Positions 23,905 through 32,835 of a stretch of DNA of 64,000 nucleotides are shown here, piece by piece. Source of the stretch: Tritrichomonas musculus (lineage: Eukaryota; Parabasalia; Tritrichomonadida; Tritrichomonadidae); the NCBI GenBank assembly GCA_039105265.1, contig JAPFFF010000013.1:3844001-3908000 (forward strand). Direction: 5' to 3'. Every line of letters starts with the position of its first letter. Position 1 is the first letter of the stretch. The notes below the pieces were generated by a model, which searched no databases, was not told where the DNA came from, and worked only from the letters and a program-made list of their open reading frames with translations. The position numbers and the translations under genes are program-made.

Positions 23905-24071
23905 TAAGTCAATGTTGTAGTGTTAAATTTAAACTAGAAAAATATTATCTTAATGAACTACAAAAATCTAGATGAAGGAAAAAAAGCGAAATTCAAAATA
24001 ATTCTTTATAATCAAAATGAGTAGAAATCAGAGATTCTTATTTTATTAAAGAGAGCAGTGGATAAGAATTG

Positions 24072-24113
<42 letters not shown>
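24072..24113. repeat. T12/A30 homopolymer tract
   Basis: Twelve T followed by thirty A, between the end of the array and the 3' end of the ankyrin gene. The true length may be uncertain because such tracts are prone to slippage and sequencing error. Confidence 0.8.
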
Positions 24114-24115
<2 letters not shown>

Positions 24116-24137
24116 TTTTTAGAGCGAAAAAAGTAAC

Positions 24138-26621
24138 TCAATGATTGAACAATTCCTTAATTTTATCATTTGTTGCATAATCAATTGCTTTTTTCCCGGT
24201 ATCATCTTTTATTTCAACATCAATATTTTTATGCTGCAGTAAATAACTAATCATTTTCGCATTTCCATTTTTAACAGCAAAATGCAAAGGCGTTGAATTT
24301 TCTTCACTATGGCTATTTTTATATGTTTCCCTTATTGTTCCTGGCTCTACAGTTAAGATTTTTTTATCATGATATATATTAACTATGAAATTTACATCAA
24401 TATCATTGCGTAGCAATAATAATCTAACAATTTCAGCATTTCCGACTTTAATAGCTGTTGTCAATGGTGTACTTTCTCTTTCATTCAATCTCTCCTCTGT
24501 TTTGTATGGAAACGTTTTAGTTTTATTAATTATTTCTACGCTTAAAGTATTTACATCGCATCTTTCAGAGTCCAAGAAAAGTCTTACAATTCTAATATTA
24601 TTTCTTTCAATTGCATAAGTTAAAGGTGTTCTATTGCATTCAAGTGATTCTGTTGAATTTACTTGATTATCACTTTGTCTTTCATTAAATGTTTTAGATA
24701 AGAAGTTAATATCGATTCTTTCACACGATATCAATCGTTTAATAATTTCCAAATTTTTCTTTTCAATGGCTAAATCCAAAATTGACAATTCTTGTAGTAA
24801 TCTTTGAGAATTATATCGTCTAATTGGCATGTTAACGTTATATCTTTTGCAAGACAATAAAATATCAATGATTTCTAAATTATTCCTTAAAATTGCAAGA
24901 AATAATGCTGTTTCTTCAGTCATTAGCTTTTTCTTGAATAGATTCCATTTATGGGATATTTTGGTTGCATTTACATTAATTTTTTTACATGATACTAATT
25001 CTTTTACAATTTCAGCATTTTCATTATTAACAGCATATAACACTGAATTCTCACTTTCAAAGTATGGATCAACTTTATCACTTTCTAGTAAAAGTTTTAC
25101 CATTCCCAAATTATTATTCTTAACAGCCGACACCAATGGAGTATCTTCATATGTCAGTTTCATATCAAGTTTATTAGTATCGATATTTTTGTGGGATAAT
25201 AAAAGCTTAGCTATTTCTAATTCACCATAATTAACAGCACAATGAAGTGCTGTAGCATTTATGTACTCTTCATTACTTTCAAGATCAATCGCGAAGTCTT
25301 TAGAATATCGATTTACATCGATGTTTGGAAATGACAATAATAGCTTTACAATTTCGATATATCCTTTTTCAGTGGCAACATATAGCAATGTTTTCTTTAG
25401 TTCATGTTGAATTGAGTATGCACGGAATTTTATATATAACACTTTGGTAACATATGATTCATTAATATCGATTTTTCCTTTTTTAAGAAAATATTCCACA
25501 AGAGAAATATAATCGTAATAAACGTAAAAATAGAAAAATGAATTATCAATTTGCTTTTCATGTACAAACTCGAAATTGTAATATTTAAGACATTTTTTTT
25601 GAATTTTTCTAACATAAGCATCTGGATTTGGCCAATAATTCGCTAAAATATAATCACAAAAGTTATTATGATGACATTTTATCGATTCTTTCACTAAATA
25701 AAAATACTTTTCATCTTCATTTTCACTTTGAAAATCAACTTTGTTGTCTTCAAAAGCATGAAGCAAGCGCGGATTCAGACTGTGAATCATACAAGTCCAC
25801 AAAGATGAGTCTAGTTTAACACGAGACATCTTCAAAAAGTTGAAAATTTTTACAGAACCATAAAAAGTGACATATTTAATTAACGATAAATTTTTCTTTT
25901 TGAGAAAAAATGGATTCGTCTCATAAATCGACATTTTTATTTGTCCTTTAAGTGGAAAATTTGTCATATTAACATATTTGATAAAATCTGTAACAGAATC
26001 ATTCCGAATCAGTTCGCAAATGTATTCGTCATTTTCGCCGATTCTTCGTTTTTCTTCATAGTTTTCAGGCAATTTTTGTGTCATTTCATCAACCCAGGGA
26101 AAGACAATTTGCGTTTTTTTTTTTTGGTATCTTGGATTTTCTTGTTCTGGAAGACATTCGGGTTTCCCTTTTTTAAATGATTGAATAAAGTCTCGCAGTT
26201 CTGTAAAAAAATATTGCGGATATTTGGCATTCCTATATTTTTTGTTCTTCAATTTGTATGCAATAGCTTCATCCATCGTCATCAGTTTTTCGTCAAGTAA
26301 AAATAAAAGAAGTCGTTTGTTGCTCTCAAAAATCATGAAAATCTCGGTGTTTGAAAAGTATCGCGTGATCTCGGAATGAAAATATCGCAAAATTTGGAAA
26401 ATTTGATCAAAAAAGTTGGGCCCGCGATGATGATTATTTGATATGTTTATAATTAAATGAAGCAATGATTTGAAATAATTTTGATTTTCTGGAATTTTGT
26501 AATCTTTTATTATTTTAATTAATTCTTGAAAATAATTATCACCATTGTCATTATTTTCGATAAAATGGAGAAGTTTTCTATAAACTTCTTTCATATGGGC
26601 TAAGTATTCTTGAATAATCAT
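24138..26621 (-). CDS. DUF3447-type ankyrin repeat protein
   Basis: 827 aa, complete. The N-terminal third is the parabasalid DUF3447-type region: a helical start, LDEKLMTMDEAIAYKL near residue 110, EEKRRIGENDEYICELIRND near 195, then FYGSVKIFNFLK. Roughly residues 400-820 hold about nine ankyrin repeats with typical cores such as TALHCAVNYGELEIAKLLL, TPLTYAIERNNIRIVRLFL and TPLHFAVKNGNAKMISYLL. Ankyrin stacks bind proteins; the partner is unknown. There is no signal peptide or membrane segment. The family is large in trichomonads, and decayed relatives lie at 31570-32232 and in the second array. The ATG at 26619-26621 is the first in the frame. Function beyond protein binding cannot be read from the sequence. 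Confidence 0.85.
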   Translation of the reverse strand: MIIQEYLAHMKEVYRKLLHFIENNDNGDNYFQELIKIIKDYKIPENQNYFKSLLHLIINISNNHHRGPNFFDQIFQILRYFHSEITRYFSNTEIFMIFESNKRLLLFLLDEKLMTMDEAIAYKLKNKKYRNAKYPQYFFTELRDFIQSFKKGKPECLPEQENPRYQKKKTQIVFPWVDEMTQKLPENYEEKRRIGENDEYICELIRNDSVTDFIKYVNMTNFPLKGQIKMSIYETNPFFLKKKNLSLIKYVTFYGSVKIFNFLKMSRVKLDSSLWTCMIHSLNPRLLHAFEDNKVDFQSENEDEKYFYLVKESIKCHHNNFCDYILANYWPNPDAYVRKIQKKCLKYYNFEFVHEKQIDNSFFYFYVYYDYISLVEYFLKKGKIDINESYVTKVLYIKFRAYSIQHELKKTLLYVATEKGYIEIVKLLLSFPNIDVNRYSKDFAIDLESNEEYINATALHCAVNYGELEIAKLLLSHKNIDTNKLDMKLTYEDTPLVSAVKNNNLGMVKLLLESDKVDPYFESENSVLYAVNNENAEIVKELVSCKKINVNATKISHKWNLFKKKLMTEETALFLAILRNNLEIIDILLSCKRYNVNMPIRRYNSQRLLQELSILDLAIEKKNLEIIKRLISCERIDINFLSKTFNERQSDNQVNSTESLECNRTPLTYAIERNNIRIVRLFLDSERCDVNTLSVEIINKTKTFPYKTEERLNERESTPLTTAIKVGNAEIVRLLLLRNDIDVNFIVNIYHDKKILTVEPGTIRETYKNSHSEENSTPLHFAVKNGNAKMISYLLQHKNIDVEIKDDTGKKAIDYATNDKIKELFNH

Positions 26622-26946
26622 TCTTGCAAATTGTCAAAATATTTTAATCGTTATTTTTTTTGAGTTTATTTTAATCGTTTAATGCTCAATAAGTTTTATT
26701 TATAAAAAACTTAAATATCTTTGCATAAAATATGAATTCATGATTTACTAACTAAATTTTTGGAATATATCAATCATTTCTTTTTTATATTGTCAAATAT
26801 ATGGTTTTAATGCTCAATAATTGTTTAAATATCACCAAGATTGCTCAATTTCATATATTGAATAACATTATAGGTAAATATAAGGCAATAACTTTACAAA
26901 AATCAATTTAAATAATACAAAAAAAAAAATTAATGATTGTAATATA
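26622..26946. other. AT-rich intergenic, nothing recognised
   Basis: Upstream region of the ankyrin gene and downstream flank of the xanthine dehydrogenase relic. No clear initiator motif, reading frame or repeat is visible. Confidence 0.5.
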
Positions 26947-27325
26947 TTAAATTTTATTTTGACCAACAAGCTGCTTAATTCTTGGAGCGCACATCGGAAA
27001 ATGCAAAGAAGGGAATTCATAATTATTATCACCATTGGAAGCCTTTATTGCGTCCAATATTGCAAACAGAACAGGCAAAACAAAATTGACTGTTGATTCT
27101 TTGCAGGGCTTTGAACCAAGAATTCCAGCAAGCTGCACTTTTTTCTCCAACAAGCTGATATTTAGATAATGGGGGGACGTCTCCGATTGAAGGTATCTTA
27201 TAAAAAGACGGGCCGTTAGTTAACATTTTTCCAGGCTGCAACCATTCATTCAAATCAAAAGTGCCATCTTTTTGAGTGACATCAGAATTGAGAGGTTTAC
27301 GGCCAATGATTGGATTTTCAATTGT
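26947..27325 (-). pseudogene. Xanthine dehydrogenase/aldehyde oxidase C-terminal fragment
   Basis: Two overlapping frames together match the end of the molybdenum-binding subunit of xanthine dehydrogenases. LTNGPSFYKIPSIGDVP corresponds to the conserved 'RGP..YKIP...DIP' stretch. After a frameshift near 27145, GSKPCKESTVNFVLP followed by FAILDAIKAS corresponds to the 'SSKGLGES...FFAIHDAV' stretch. The complete enzyme is over 1000 aa; only about 120 residues remain, without FeS or FAD domains. The upstream end runs straight into a Sel1-repeat relic in the same frame. This is a dead fragment, not an enzyme gene. Confidence 0.6.
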
Positions 27326-27763
27326 AAGATAATGAATGGTTTTGTTTAGGTCTGGCAAAATATGTCTACCTTCATAATAAATAAAACCAAGATTATACTG
27401 GGCATCAGGAAAGTTTTGATCTGCTGCAAATTTAAAATAATGAATCACTTTGTTAATATTTCGTGATTTATATTTACCATCATAATAAATAACACCAAGA
27501 TTAAATTGCATTACTTGGTGATTTTGATTTGTTCTCGGTAATGAATTGATTCGTTGATATCTCGTGAAATATATTTGCTTTCATAATAAATAAAACCGAG
27601 AACAAATTGTGCTTGTGAATGATTTTGATTTGAAGCAATCGAATAATAATGAAACGCTTTATCTAAGTCTCGTGAAATATATTTGCCTTCAAAATAAATA
27701 AAACCAAGATTAAATTGTGCTTCTGAAGATATAAGATATTTTGCAAATTTTTCATTTTATTAA
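27326..27763 (-). pseudogene. Sel1-like repeat protein fragment, frameshifted
   Basis: Four Sel1-like repeats are readable: AQFNLGFIYFEGKYISRDL, AQFVLGFIYYESKYISRDI, MQFNLGVIYYDGKYKSRNI and AQYNLGFIYYEGRHILPDL. The first two are in one frame, which ends in a stop at 27511-27513. The last two are in another, so a frameshift lies near 27545. There is no start codon in frame. Intact Sel1 proteins are adaptors in trichomonads; this copy lacks both ends and is fused downstream to the xanthine dehydrogenase relic. Confidence 0.7.
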
Positions 27764-27881
27764 TGTAATTAATTTTCCGTTATACTAAAGTTCCTTATTG
27801 TTTTACTGTGTGTTTTCTTTATATAGATTTGGAATTTAAAACAATAGGAAGAGTATTTAAAAAGTTAATTATGATTGAATG

Positions 27882-28014
27882 ACTAGGCTTTTGTGTCCGA
27901 AATTTTTTTTCTCAAAAAGTTTCGAAAAATGTCCGAAAAGTATCCAAATTGGATATTTTTGGATACTTTTTTTAACTTTTTGAATATAAAAAATTTCGGA
28001 CACAAAAGCCTAGT
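27882..28014. mobile_element. 133-bp foldback MITE with perfect 27-bp inverted ends
   Basis: The outer 27 bases at each end (starting ACTAGGCTTTTGTGTCCGAA) are perfect inverted repeats. The inner arms continue the complementarity through GTATCCAAA...TTTGGATAC, apart from a short insertion in the left arm around TCGAAAAATGTCCG, so the whole element can fold into one long hairpin. It is bounded by the 6-base direct repeat TGAATG (27876-27881 and 28015-28020), a probable target-site duplication. It has no coding capacity. The parent transposon family is unknown. It sits about 60 bases before the initiator of the eIF3c gene. Confidence 0.85.
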
Positions 28015-28080
28015 TGAATGAATTTTTTTTATCTCCACTTTTTGAAAAGGGTTCATTATGATCTTATCCTTTTATAATTT

Positions 28081-28087
28081 TCATATT
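28081..28087 (+). promoter_or_regulatory. Initiator-like motif (TCATATT) of eIF3c
   Basis: TCATATT, 15 bases before the ATG, fits the trichomonad initiator consensus. Its position supports the chosen start codon at 28102. Confidence 0.55.
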
Positions 28088-28101
28088 TTTTCCTTTTATT
28101 A

Positions 28102-30372
28102 ATGTCAAGGTGGTTTATTGAAGAGTACTCAGATGAAAATGAAGAAGAATCAATAGGAAGTGATGAATTTCAAATCGAAACAGAAGATACTACACCTCAT
28201 GAGGTTCCAGAAGAAATTCCTCTAGATTATTTCGTTCCCAAACTAAATCCTAATAACGATAAAAAAGGTCATAATCAAGCAAATAGTAAGCAATCCAATG
28301 TCATCGAATGCCGGAACCTCTTGGACAGCATATTACAAAATATTGATAATAATCAAATTCAGAAGTCCCATACCGAATTTAACAAATTACAAGATGTCTA
28401 CAAACAAGTTCAAAAAGATTTCAAGAAGAACTATATTCCTAATTTCATCATTAAAAAATTATTTGAAATTAATCAAAAAATTACTGAACAATCCAAATCG
28501 AACAAGCAAGCCCGCCAGTTCCAAAAAGACTTAAAGAAATTCAACAGAAATTTTGAAAAGGAACTCTCAGAATTCGAGCAGCATCCAGAAAACTTCCAAA
28601 ATGAAGATGAAATCGAATTCAAAGACGAAATTGTCCAAAAGTCTGACGATGACTTCTATTTGTCATCATCAGACGAAGAAGAAACTTCTCGACAAAGCGC
28701 GAATAATGCGAATAAAAGAAAGGGAAAAATTTGTCAAAGCACAAATAACAAAAATGAAGTAAAAAGAGCGAATCTGACTGCAAATGCAAACGCCAAAAAT
28801 GGGAAAAAAGAAGAAGAAAGTACTTCTAATAATGCAAATGAAGGAAAACAAGAAAAAAATGCTGACAATTCAAACAGTAAAAATGACGAAAAAGAAGGAG
28901 AAAGTTCTGTTAATAATGCAGATAATAAAAAAGAAGAAGAAAGCTCTCTTCAAAAAGCTAATAAATGCGAAGATAATTCTTCTGAAATTGAAAATGATAA
29001 CGAGTCAATTAGAGAAGTACTAAGGAAATATGTCGCCTTTAAAACAAACATTGTTATGAAGACAGACATCGACTATCTTTTCACTTACTACCAAAATGTC
29101 AAAGACCCGAAGCTTGCGCGCAGTTTCCAGCTCGAAATATGCTATGCAGCTTCTCAAATTCCAAACTGGCAAAAAGTTTCTTACAGAAACATCCCAAAAA
29201 TACTTGATTTTTTGCCAGATTTGGTCGGCTATGCGAAATCTCTTATTCTACTTTTTGGCAAGTTCAACGACAATCTGACATTTTATTCGACAAAGCTTTC
29301 CACTCCCTCCAGAAGATATCATTTTTACAGAATGATTCACAAGTTCGTGAATGCAATAAACAGCTTCAAGCAAAAGCTTCTCGAAATCAATGAATACAAG
29401 CTCTATGCAAGGCTCAATGCAATGTTCATTGGATACATGTACTCTAATGAAAAATACGACATAAGTCCGCATGCGTTGAGTATGTTCGAAGTCCTTCAAA
29501 AGAACATATTTAGCAAGGCTGTAACAGAGAATTACATGTCCCAGAACTCACTTTTTTATGCATTCAACCTTGCATTAAGAAAGAACATCGACGAAGCAGT
29601 TGAAGCATTAAATAAAATACAAGATTTCAATTCTCATTTTTTCTCTGATTCGCAAAATGTATACTTGCTGACTCGCGCATTGATACAAGTTGGCTTTTCT
29701 GCTTTCGACGAGTGTAGATTTCGACATGCGTATGAATGTTTCAGCAAGTTGATAACTTTGAAGTTACTTAATGAAAATAACTTGGTTGAAAAGCTCACTT
29801 ATCCGCAATTTCCGTCGATTGAATGCAACAGCGTCATTGTAAGATACATCTTGTCTGCCATCGTATTCAATTTTCCATATATTGTAGCTGGAATTAATGA
29901 TGAGCCTGATGATGATTTGAGCAAAAACAAAAACAAAATTGCTGAAGATAAAATAACTGCATTTTTCGAAAGTTTGAATCCAGAAGAAAAGCAAGTCTTG
30001 GTCACAAAATACTTCATTTTGCTGAATATGGTTAATTACTCAAAGACAGGCGATTGGAAAAACGCATATACACTATTGCTGTCTAATTTTGGAAATATAT
30101 TGAGTAACAGAGATGAATTCCTTGTTGTTGTGAAAAAGTTGCTCCTTTGCTCATTTGTATTATCATATAAGAGCACTACAATAAAAGTTAATTCATTGGA
30201 AACAAAATTTAAAATGGATAAAGAATCAATTTTTGAAATTGTAATTAATATGATCGCCGGATTTGGTCCAATCGGAAACAGTCCAATACTGTTTAGTGGT
30301 CAAATTTCAGAGGACAAAAAGACTATCCAAATTAATGAACAAAAAACATCAAATGATGAATATATTTTTTGA
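28102..30372 (+). CDS. eIF3c: Eukaryotic translation initiation factor 3 subunit C
   Basis: 756 aa. eIF3c is a core PCI subunit of eIF3, which binds the 40S ribosomal subunit and recruits initiation factors. It starts MSRWF followed by an acidic stretch, like other eIF3c proteins. Residues about 180-300 are an Asn/Glu/Lys/Ser-rich low-complexity insert. The core is recognisable from about 300: TRALIQVGFSAFDECRF with YILSAIVFNFPYIVA (counterpart of the conserved 'RALxQLGxxAFR...LExxYLxxAMLLEIPYMA'), then GDWKNAYTLL. The C-terminal PCI/winged-helix part has YKSTTIKVNSLETKFKMDKE and FEIVINMIAGFGP. It is shorter than human (about 913 aa) or yeast NIP1 (about 812 aa). It is single and intact. Nearby sequence on both sides is debris, so no operon-like context is expected or seen. 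Confidence 0.85.
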   Translation: MSRWFIEEYSDENEEESIGSDEFQIETEDTTPHEVPEEIPLDYFVPKLNPNNDKKGHNQANSKQSNVIECRNLLDSILQNIDNNQIQKSHTEFNKLQDVYKQVQKDFKKNYIPNFIIKKLFEINQKITEQSKSNKQARQFQKDLKKFNRNFEKELSEFEQHPENFQNEDEIEFKDEIVQKSDDDFYLSSSDEEETSRQSANNANKRKGKICQSTNNKNEVKRANLTANANAKNGKKEEESTSNNANEGKQEKNADNSNSKNDEKEGESSVNNADNKKEEESSLQKANKCEDNSSEIENDNESIREVLRKYVAFKTNIVMKTDIDYLFTYYQNVKDPKLARSFQLEICYAASQIPNWQKVSYRNIPKILDFLPDLVGYAKSLILLFGKFNDNLTFYSTKLSTPSRRYHFYRMIHKFVNAINSFKQKLLEINEYKLYARLNAMFIGYMYSNEKYDISPHALSMFEVLQKNIFSKAVTENYMSQNSLFYAFNLALRKNIDEAVEALNKIQDFNSHFFSDSQNVYLLTRALIQVGFSAFDECRFRHAYECFSKLITLKLLNENNLVEKLTYPQFPSIECNSVIVRYILSAIVFNFPYIVAGINDEPDDDLSKNKNKIAEDKITAFFESLNPEEKQVLVTKYFILLNMVNYSKTGDWKNAYTLLLSNFGNILSNRDEFLVVVKKLLLCSFVLSYKSTTIKVNSLETKFKMDKESIFEIVINMIAGFGPIGNSPILFSGQISEDKKTIQINEQKTSNDEYIF

Positions 30373-30437
30373 ATTTTTTTCTCTCTGTCTCTTCTTTGTA
30401 TAATTTGTAAAATATATAATTTCTCAGAAAAAAAAGT

Positions 30438-31116
30438 TCAACCTACAAATATCCCACATCGAAGGCTATTCAAATCAAGAAATGATTTGGAATTATCTCT
30501 ATAACATTTAAAAGACCGTGATAAGTTGTACCTAGGAATGATATTTTTTCCTCTTTCGAAATGTAAGAACTTGTAAATAATTGACAAATCATTATTATCT
30601 GGCTTATTGTGCTTTACAAACTTATCTTTCGTCAGATAATTTTTATTATAAATTTGTCTTCCAAAAGGAAACTCTGGCTTCAATTTTTTCATTCCAAATA
30701 AGTCCAAAACTATTGGCGCAAAGTCATAAAAAGTAATGTCATCAACGACTTTAGAATTATTATCAACTTTTTCCATTCCTGGGAAAAAGAAGAACAAATT
30801 CTTTTGGTTCAATTGAAAACATTTGTCTTGAGAACGGAACATGATCAGGGAAAATTGCCATAAGAGTGTGTTCATACATTTTCAACTCCAAAAACTTACA
30901 GATGAATTTTCCAACAAGTGAGTCGATGCAATAGAAACATTTTTGTCTCTGTTCAATGTTAGGAAAATCATAATTACACCATTTTAGTTTTTTATAATTA
31001 GAATGAGTTTCTTCGTTTACAATAAACAACAAATAATGATTTTCGAAATTACTGTTCCTTATATCTTGATCCCTTTTATACAGATAATCATTAGTTAAAA
31101 AGCATTACAAATAATT
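30438..31116 (-). pseudogene. Sulfatase-family C-terminal fragment, frameshifted
   Basis: Read on the minus strand, one frame gives CIDSLVGKFICKFLELKMYE then HTLMAIFPDHVPF. After a frameshift near 30840 another gives VDDITFYDFAPIVLDLFGMK then FPFGRQIYN. This order (D.LVG.F...L......T....PDH, then D..PT.LDL.G) is that of the alkaline-phosphatase/sulfatase superfamily. The N-terminal catalytic nucleophile region is missing, so it cannot be an active enzyme. Confidence 0.55.
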
Positions 31117-31481
31117 GTCATTTTTACCAGTGAATATTTTTGTATAATTTCGTGATATCCCCAATCACTGAAACCCATGATTTCAGCATCTCCTCTTGAT
31201 GCAAATTGTAATTTATATCTATAAGATTGGAGAATATCTGGAATTCCTTTGATTTTTGATACATATTCAATTTTGTCTCTTTCTCGAATGTTCCAACTTG
31301 TTTCTGGAATGATTTGTGGTATTCTAACTTGCAATGTAATTGTAGATGATGTCGACCATGTTGTATATGGCTCTGAATAAATAGGGGCCAAATATTCATA
31401 CAATTTTGAATAGTTATTCAAATTTGGTACGTGAGATACTTTCAAATGAGTGGATCCATTTGAATATGATTCAAGTTCCAA
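31095..31481 (-). pseudogene. Unidentified fragment, 128 codons
   Basis: Continuous frame ending in TAA at 31095-31097. It has good codon texture with many conserved-looking aromatic and charged positions (YTTWSTSSTITLQVRIP, RDKIEYVSKI, YRYKLQFASRGDAEIMGF). I do not recognise the family. It has no clear start signal, abuts the sulfatase relic and overlaps its open frame by about 20 bases, so it is likely another gene fragment. A small intact gene is possible. Confidence 0.35.
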
Positions 31482-31501
31482 TAAAATTAAACTTTTGGCA
31501 C

Positions 31502-31560
31502 GTCACAAGTTGATTTGTCATCAGACTGATTTTGTATTCATCTGTCACAAGTTGATTTGT
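31502..31560. repeat. 17-bp direct repeat between two gene relics
   Basis: GTCACAAGTTGATTTGT occurs at 31502-31518 and 31544-31560, exactly between the unidentified fragment and the DUF3447 relic. It may be a scar of insertion or repair. Confidence 0.6.
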
Positions 31561-31569
31561 TTCAAAAAA

Positions 31570-32232
31570 TTATTTTTTAATTTCACTGTCAAGTGGCATA
31601 TTTGATTGCTCAACAAATATGATAAATTCTTTAATTTTGCTATTTCGAATCAGTTCGCATAAATAATCATCGTTTTGTCCTTCTCGTCTTTTTTCATAGA
31701 AATCGGATTCAGCATCTTTGTTGATTTTTTCAATGAAATTATCATCTGTTAATGAATTATTATTGTTCTGGTATTTGTCAATGTTTTCTTGTGTGAATAA
31801 CGGTTTGATTTCTGGCTGAAAATACTCACAATAGTTGTTTGTGACATAAAATTTACGAGTAATTATTGAAAAAATGTATTCATCAAAAGTCATCATCTTT
31901 TCTTCAATAAGAATCAGAAGGATTCTCTTGTTATCTTAGAAAATGTCGAATATTTCTGAATTTGAAAAATATTTTTGGATTTCTTGTTTGAATTGTCTTA
32001 AAACTCGCTCAACTTTAGAAATAAAATTTGGAGTACGATGATGATTGTTTCCAATGCTGTTCATTAATTGTCGTAATGCTTTGAATTCATATCAATCATT
32101 AATTATTTTATGAGTAAAGACAAGATTAATGAAATTTTCATATTTGTCTTCTGTATCTGATTCATCATTAAGAAATTCCAGAAAGGAATTTTGAATACTT
32201 TTCATTTTATCAACAAATGCATAAGAACTCAT
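31570..32232 (-). pseudogene. DUF3447-type N-terminal fragment with two in-frame stops
   Basis: The frame runs from an ATG at 32230-32232 for 221 codons. It has in-frame stops at 32092-32094 (TGA) and 31936-31938 (TAA), then ends at 31570. It matches the N-terminus of the intact gene at 24138-26621: GNNHHRTPNF for NNHHRGPNF, FSNSEIFDIF for FSNTEIFMIF, EEKMMTFDEY, and EKRREGQNDDYLCELIRNSK for EEKRRIGENDEYICELIRND. The ankyrin repeats are absent. The unbroken frame apart from two point mutations suggests fairly recent loss. Confidence 0.8.
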
Positions 32233-32548
32233 TTTTCTAAACTAAATCTTTGTCAAAATTTAGCCAAAATTAAGTTTTTATGATTTTTACTTGTAAAATA
32301 CTTATAAAATTTCATCGTTATTTCATGTTTTTTGGAATAAAAATATGTTATAAATAATTTTTTTAAGGGTTTATTGATCAGTTTTCATGTAAACCTTTCA
32401 ATATTGAAAAAACTCATAGAATATTATAATTCTGAGAGCACTCCCAATGAAAAAATTATTGTCAAAAGAGTATATCATATTATTTGGAAATTTATCAAGC
32501 AAGGTTTTTATCCAATTAAATAAAAGAGTTTGCAAAAATACAAGGGCT
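32233..32548. other. AT-rich intergenic, nothing recognised
   Basis: Lies between the DUF3447 relic and the MITE. No reading frame, RNA or repeat is apparent. Confidence 0.5.
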
Positions 32549-32550
32549 TA

Positions 32551-32792
32551 AGGTACAAATCCAGTACGTTTAGTAACCGCAATTTTTTTTGACATTCTCA
32601 AAGAATAAGATGAAATGTTAAATAAAAAACGATTATTTTCATCCATTTCATATAACATGTCATAATGTTTATTTAAATTGTAAAATAAGTGTCAAAAACA
32701 AACCTAGTCAATTTAAACTTTTTCAGAGGCATGCAACTATTCAAATAATAAACGTTCTCCTATTCAAAAAATAACGTACTGGATTTGTACCT
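32551..32792. mobile_element. 242-bp MITE with ~20-bp perfect inverted ends
   Basis: The ends AGGTACAAATCCAGTACGTT (32551-32570) and its exact reverse complement (ending at 32792) flank AT-rich non-coding DNA. Both ends are bordered by TA (32549-32550, 32793-32794), as expected for Tc1/mariner-type insertion. The wider context TTAA on both sides also permits a piggyBac-type TTAA duplication. No transposase is encoded, so it is non-autonomous. Confidence 0.75.
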
Positions 32793-32835
32793 TAAAATTG
32801 AAAAATGAGATATTCAATATTTAAATCCAAGAGTT

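Larger units (their letters stand above)
1..24008 (-). repeat. Tandem array of ~3.1 kb DUF2828 units (8 gene copies)
   Basis: The same gene plus spacer recurs head to tail with start-to-start distances of 3120, 3119, 3109, 3107, 3097 and 3107 bases. The first units look base-for-base identical; later ones differ by a few substitutions and by homopolymer or TAA-microsatellite length. Homology runs past the window start and stops near 24008, where unrelated sequence begins. Each spacer (about 1.6 kb) holds, reading along the plus strand from the gene start: AT-rich DNA, a long poly-A tract (for example 1074-1094), a block of 128-bp hairpin repeats, an alternating TA/TG tract, a poly-T plus TAA microsatellite, and a GC-richer stretch just 3' of the next gene. 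I see no second gene in the spacers. The near identity means recent amplification, gene conversion, or an assembly effect. Confidence 0.95.

Noticed and set aside
26947-27511. A 160-aa hypothetical gene at 27029-27511
   Set aside because: The frame is a chance join of Sel1 and XDH relics, with the true XDH continuation in another frame.
31095-31481. Faint resemblance to a ciliary membrane protein (TMEM231-like 'VRIP' segment)
   Set aside because: Only a few positions agree and no membrane segment is present; left unidentified.
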